A stretch of 9,078 bases of DNA, from contig CACAUH010000058.1 in the NCBI GenBank assembly GCA_902535565.1, positions 1 through 9,078 of the forward strand, in the 5' to 3' direction. Shown here piece by piece: positions 6,979 through 9,078 of the stretch (positions are counted from its first letter, which is position 1; every line of letters begins with the position of its first letter). The position numbers and the translations under genes are program-made. The notes beneath the pieces were generated by a model, which was not told where the DNA came from, did not search any database, and saw nothing but the letters and a program-made list of their open reading frames with translations. Source of the DNA: an uncultured Bacteroidota bacterium (GTDB taxonomy: Bacteria; Bacteroidota; Bacteroidia; Flavobacteriales; UA16).

Positions 6979-8012
6979 TGCGACAAACCGCCATCGGGCT
7001 ACTGGTCCTCTTGTTCACTGCCAACGAAACAGCATTTGCGCAAGATGAGGCGGCGCGTCCTGGACTGCTCGAGCTCCCCTTGTCTGCCCGAGTCGCGGGT
7101 TCAGCAGAAAGCATGGGGGCTCCTTTGTCCTCCACTTTGGGAGATGTTCTGGGCCAGCCGGCCCTGTTGGACTCCACCCACGCAGGCCAACTTCACTTCG
7201 GATACATGGACTTCTTCTCGGGCGCTGCCCAAGCAGCCGTGGTCTATGCCCGTCAGCCGCAAGCGCGAAAATGGCTCTGGCATACTGGGTTGAGGAATCT
7301 GGGCTTTGGCACCTTCACGGGGCTGGATCCGGTCGGCGTGGCAACCGGTGCCTTCTCCGCATCCGATGTGGCTTGGGTCAGTGGGGCAGCCATGCCATTG
7401 GACAGCAACCTGACACTCGGCACTTCGCTCTGGTTGGGACAGAGCCTCATGGCCGACCGTCGGTCAAATTTTGCCCAACTGGACATTGGATTGACCTACC
7501 TCCGGCGAGACCGTCAAATTCGCCTCGCAGCCCTTTGGCGACCTTGGGGAGGCATGACAAACGTAAGAGGCTCTGGCTCGCCGGGGCGATTTGACAACGA
7601 CCTGACGCTGTCCTTGTCCAAGGGGTTTTCCAATGCCCCCTTCACCTTGTTTGCCACCTACAACGACCTACAGACTTGGGACCTCGCACCCGAAGGGCGC
7701 TACGACGACACCATCGACCCACTGACTGGGGACACGATTGCCAACGGAACTTGGGCCTTTGGAGATCGCCTTTTGCGGCACCTTGCCATTGGCACCGAAC
7801 TCGATCTCGGAAATGGACTGAGGTTCCGCTTCGGATACCACCACCGCCGTCGGCAGGAATTGCGACTTGCTTCGGCTCCCGGAACCGCCGGTTTTGCCTG
7901 GGGGTTGGATTTCACTGTCCGAAGGTTCCAACTTGCATTCGCCAGAAACACCTACCACACCGCAGGGGCATCAACCCACCTCGCCATCCGGACACGCCTC
8001 ACCGACCGCTGA
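6975..8012 (+). CDS. porQ: Type IX secretion system protein PorQ
   Basis: The product is 345 residues with a signal peptide ([20 protein letters not shown], cleavage likely AFA|Q after residue 22), followed by alternating hydrophobic strands expected of an outer-membrane beta-barrel. PorQ-like features are the opening LLELPLSARVAGSAESMG, the GQPALLDSTHAGQLHFGYMD segment (family: NPALL, then a Y-x-N/D-F stretch), and NLGFGTFTGLDPVGVATGAF with SASD. In the T9SS, PorQ and its relative PorV are FadL-like barrels; PorQ works with PorZ in the attachment complex that links cargo to A-LPS. The gene begins inside the lon stop codon (ATGA overlap; a second ATG at 6978 is possible) and ends 5 nt before cmk. 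A porQ-cmk neighbourhood is known elsewhere in Bacteroidota and supports the call. The sequence is divergent, so the assignment rests on overall pattern plus context. Confidence 0.85.
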   Translation: MMRQTAIGLLVLLFTANETAFAQDEAARPGLLELPLSARVAGSAESMGAPLSSTLGDVLGQPALLDSTHAGQLHFGYMDFFSGAAQAAVVYARQPQARKWLWHTGLRNLGFGTFTGLDPVGVATGAFSASDVAWVSGAAMPLDSNLTLGTSLWLGQSLMADRRSNFAQLDIGLTYLRRDRQIRLAALWRPWGGMTNVRGSGSPGRFDNDLTLSLSKGFSNAPFTLFATYNDLQTWDLAPEGRYDDTIDPLTGDTIANGTWAFGDRLLRHLAIGTELDLGNGLRFRFGYHHRRRQELRLASAPGTAGFAWGLDFTVRRFQLAFARNTYHTAGASTHLAIRTRLTDR

Positions 8013-8017
8013 CCCCC

Positions 8018-8710
8018 ATGAAAAGAATCCGCATCGCCATTGATGGTTTAAGCGCCTCCGGCAAAAGCACCCTGGCTCAGGGATTGGCTAAGTCTTTAAA
8101 CTACCTCTATATCGATTCCGGCGCGATGTACAGGGCGGTCGCCCTGTTCGCTCTTCGGGAAAAGCTCATCGATCGACAGGGCCAATTAAACGAAACCGGA
8201 CTGAAAGGAGCGTTGGACCGCGTCTTTCTCACCTTTCGATTCAATCCAGTCTCTGGCAGAGGTGAAATGTGCCTGAATGGCCGAAACGTGGAAAAGGAAA
8301 TCCGAACCCATGAAGTGTCCCGACACGTCAGCCTAATCGCCAAGGTCTCAGAGGTGCGCGACAAGTTGGTGCGGTCCCAGCAGCAGATGGCAGCATCTGG
8401 AGGGGTGGTCATGGATGGCCGTGATATCGGCACCGTGGTACTTCCGGATGCGGAGGTGAAGTTTTTCATGACGGCCAGCATTGGGGCTCGCGCCCAAAGA
8501 AGACATTTGGAACTGCAAAAACGCGGACGAACAGTGACCTTGGATGAAGTCACAGCCAATTTGGCCGAACGCGACCACATCGACAGCACACGCGACCATG
8601 GTCCGCTGAAAAAGGCTGAGGATGCCATTGTCATCGACAACAGTGACTTGTCCATCGAGCAACAGTTCGAGCATATGATGTCCCTGGTTCAGGACCATTT
8701 GAATGGGTGA
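8018..8710 (+). CDS. cmk: (d)CMP kinase (cytidylate kinase)
   Basis: This 230-residue cytoplasmic enzyme transfers phosphate from ATP to CMP or dCMP, feeding CTP and dCTP pools. The P-loop is IDGLSASGKST (8-18). The substrate-binding segment is LYIDSGAMYRAVALFAL (30-46). The conserved core VMDGRDIGTVVLPDAEVKFF occupies 131-150 with D133, R135 and D136. The LID and C-terminal motifs are AERDHIDSTRDHGPLKKAED (183-202) then AIVIDNSDLS. Length and motif order are normal for bacterial Cmk. The ATG at 8018 follows the porQ stop by 5 nt with no Shine-Dalgarno sequence, so translation is probably coupled or relies on leaderless-like Bacteroidota initiation. The last eight bases overlap the start of the GH3 gene. 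Confidence 0.97.
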   Translation: MKRIRIAIDGLSASGKSTLAQGLAKSLNYLYIDSGAMYRAVALFALREKLIDRQGQLNETGLKGALDRVFLTFRFNPVSGRGEMCLNGRNVEKEIRTHEVSRHVSLIAKVSEVRDKLVRSQQQMAASGGVVMDGRDIGTVVLPDAEVKFFMTASIGARAQRRHLELQKRGRTVTLDEVTANLAERDHIDSTRDHGPLKKAEDAIVIDNSDLSIEQQFEHMMSLVQDHLNG

Positions 8711-9078
8711 GGCTACACGCCCATTGCTTTTGGCATTGAGCATCTTTTGCGCGGGATGCCTCACCGCCGACGTCTCGCCTCTCTCGCCTCTGCCCACCCA
8801 TCCGGCATTTCTTGAAGGAGACACCGCGGCTGCCCGTGCTCAAATGGACAGCCTGAGCATGGAAGCCCGCATCGCTCAACTGATGATGGTTCCCCTGTAT
8901 TCTATACCTAAAGAGCCAGAAAGCGCCAATGATGTCGCCAGGCTCATCGCTGAATTCGGTGTGGGCGGAGTCATCGCCATGCAAGGAGACAAAGCCACCA
9001 CGAAACAGAACCTCCAGAAACTCGACAGCGTGGCAAAAGCCAACTGCGGCATTGGACTCCTGACTGCGATGGATGCAG
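8703..9078 (+). CDS. Glycoside hydrolase family 3 N-terminal domain lipoprotein (5' part, cut by the window edge)
   Basis: The frame opens at ATG 8703, overlapping the cmk stop by 8 nt, and runs to the window end (125 codons plus one base). The N-terminus is a lipoprotein-type signal: Arg6, the hydrophobic stretch LLLALSIF, then CAGC with the likely lipidated Cys19 (Ala and Gly at -2 and -1; Cys at -3 is unusual). The mature part has the GH3 N-terminal pattern: MDSLSMEARIAQLMMVPLYS (family: M-s-l-e-e-K-i-g-Q-L), then IAEFGVGGVIAMQGD and GIGLLTAMDA, which in the family precedes E-x-G. GH3 enzymes of this sort are beta-N-acetylglucosaminidases or beta-glucosidases, and in Bacteroidota they are often fused to a C-terminal beta-lactamase-like domain. 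The catalytic Asp and any fusion are beyond the window, so the substrate cannot be assigned; a role in peptidoglycan or amino-sugar turnover is a guess. Confidence 0.85.
   Translation, partial: MGEATRPLLLALSIFCAGCLTADVSPLSPLPTHPAFLEGDTAAARAQMDSLSMEARIAQLMMVPLYSIPKEPESANDVARLIAEFGVGGVIAMQGDKATTKQNLQKLDSVAKANCGIGLLTAMDA

Overview
The window looks like a chromosomal piece of a member of the Bacteroidota, most likely a marine or aquatic flavobacterium-like lineage with a moderately high GC content for the group. The main evidence is the gene content. It has a PorQ-type component of the type IX secretion system (T9SS), a Bacteroidota-type GlmU-family protein with a degenerate N-terminal half, a paired MerR/cobalamin-domain regulator and ECF sigma factor, and a surface protein with a choice-of-anchor L domain. 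Shine-Dalgarno sequences are mostly absent, and the one convincing promoter has the Bacteroidota TTG / TAnnTTTG form.

Layout: two divergent gene sets fire away from a short intergenic region at about 3241-3325. On the minus strand, reading leftwards, are a CarH/LitR-like MerR regulator (3240-2341), a 221-nt gap holding a nested inverted repeat and a promoter, an ECF sigma-70 factor (2119-1610), a strong rho-independent terminator (1578-1546), and the first 505 codons of a secreted choice-of-anchor L / Calx-beta-like / Ig-like surface protein (1515 to the window edge). On the plus strand is a compact run: a GlmU-family left-handed beta-helix protein (3326-4453), Lon protease (4531-6978), PorQ (6975-8012), cytidylate kinase (8018-8710) and the start of a lipoprotein-type glycoside hydrolase family 3 protein (8703 to the edge). 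The last four overlap or nearly abut, so they are probably co-transcribed.

How the parts may work together: the MerR/sigma pair resembles the light- and B12-linked regulatory pairs that usually sit beside carotenoid genes in this phylum. Here no crt gene is in view, and the gene downstream of the sigma factor encodes a large secreted surface protein. The plus-strand operon mixes housekeeping functions (proteolysis, pyrimidine nucleotide metabolism, amino-sugar activation) with one T9SS envelope protein. The anchor-L protein is a plausible T9SS client, but its C-terminus lies outside the window, so this cannot be verified.

I see no RNA gene, CRISPR array, insertion sequence or phage gene. The most unusual non-coding structure is a 104-bp nested inverted repeat (2214-2317), which has 12-bp perfect terminal arms flanked by CCTT on both sides. 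It could be a miniature inverted-repeat element or a regulatory structure. No gene-free stretch exceeds 300 bases.
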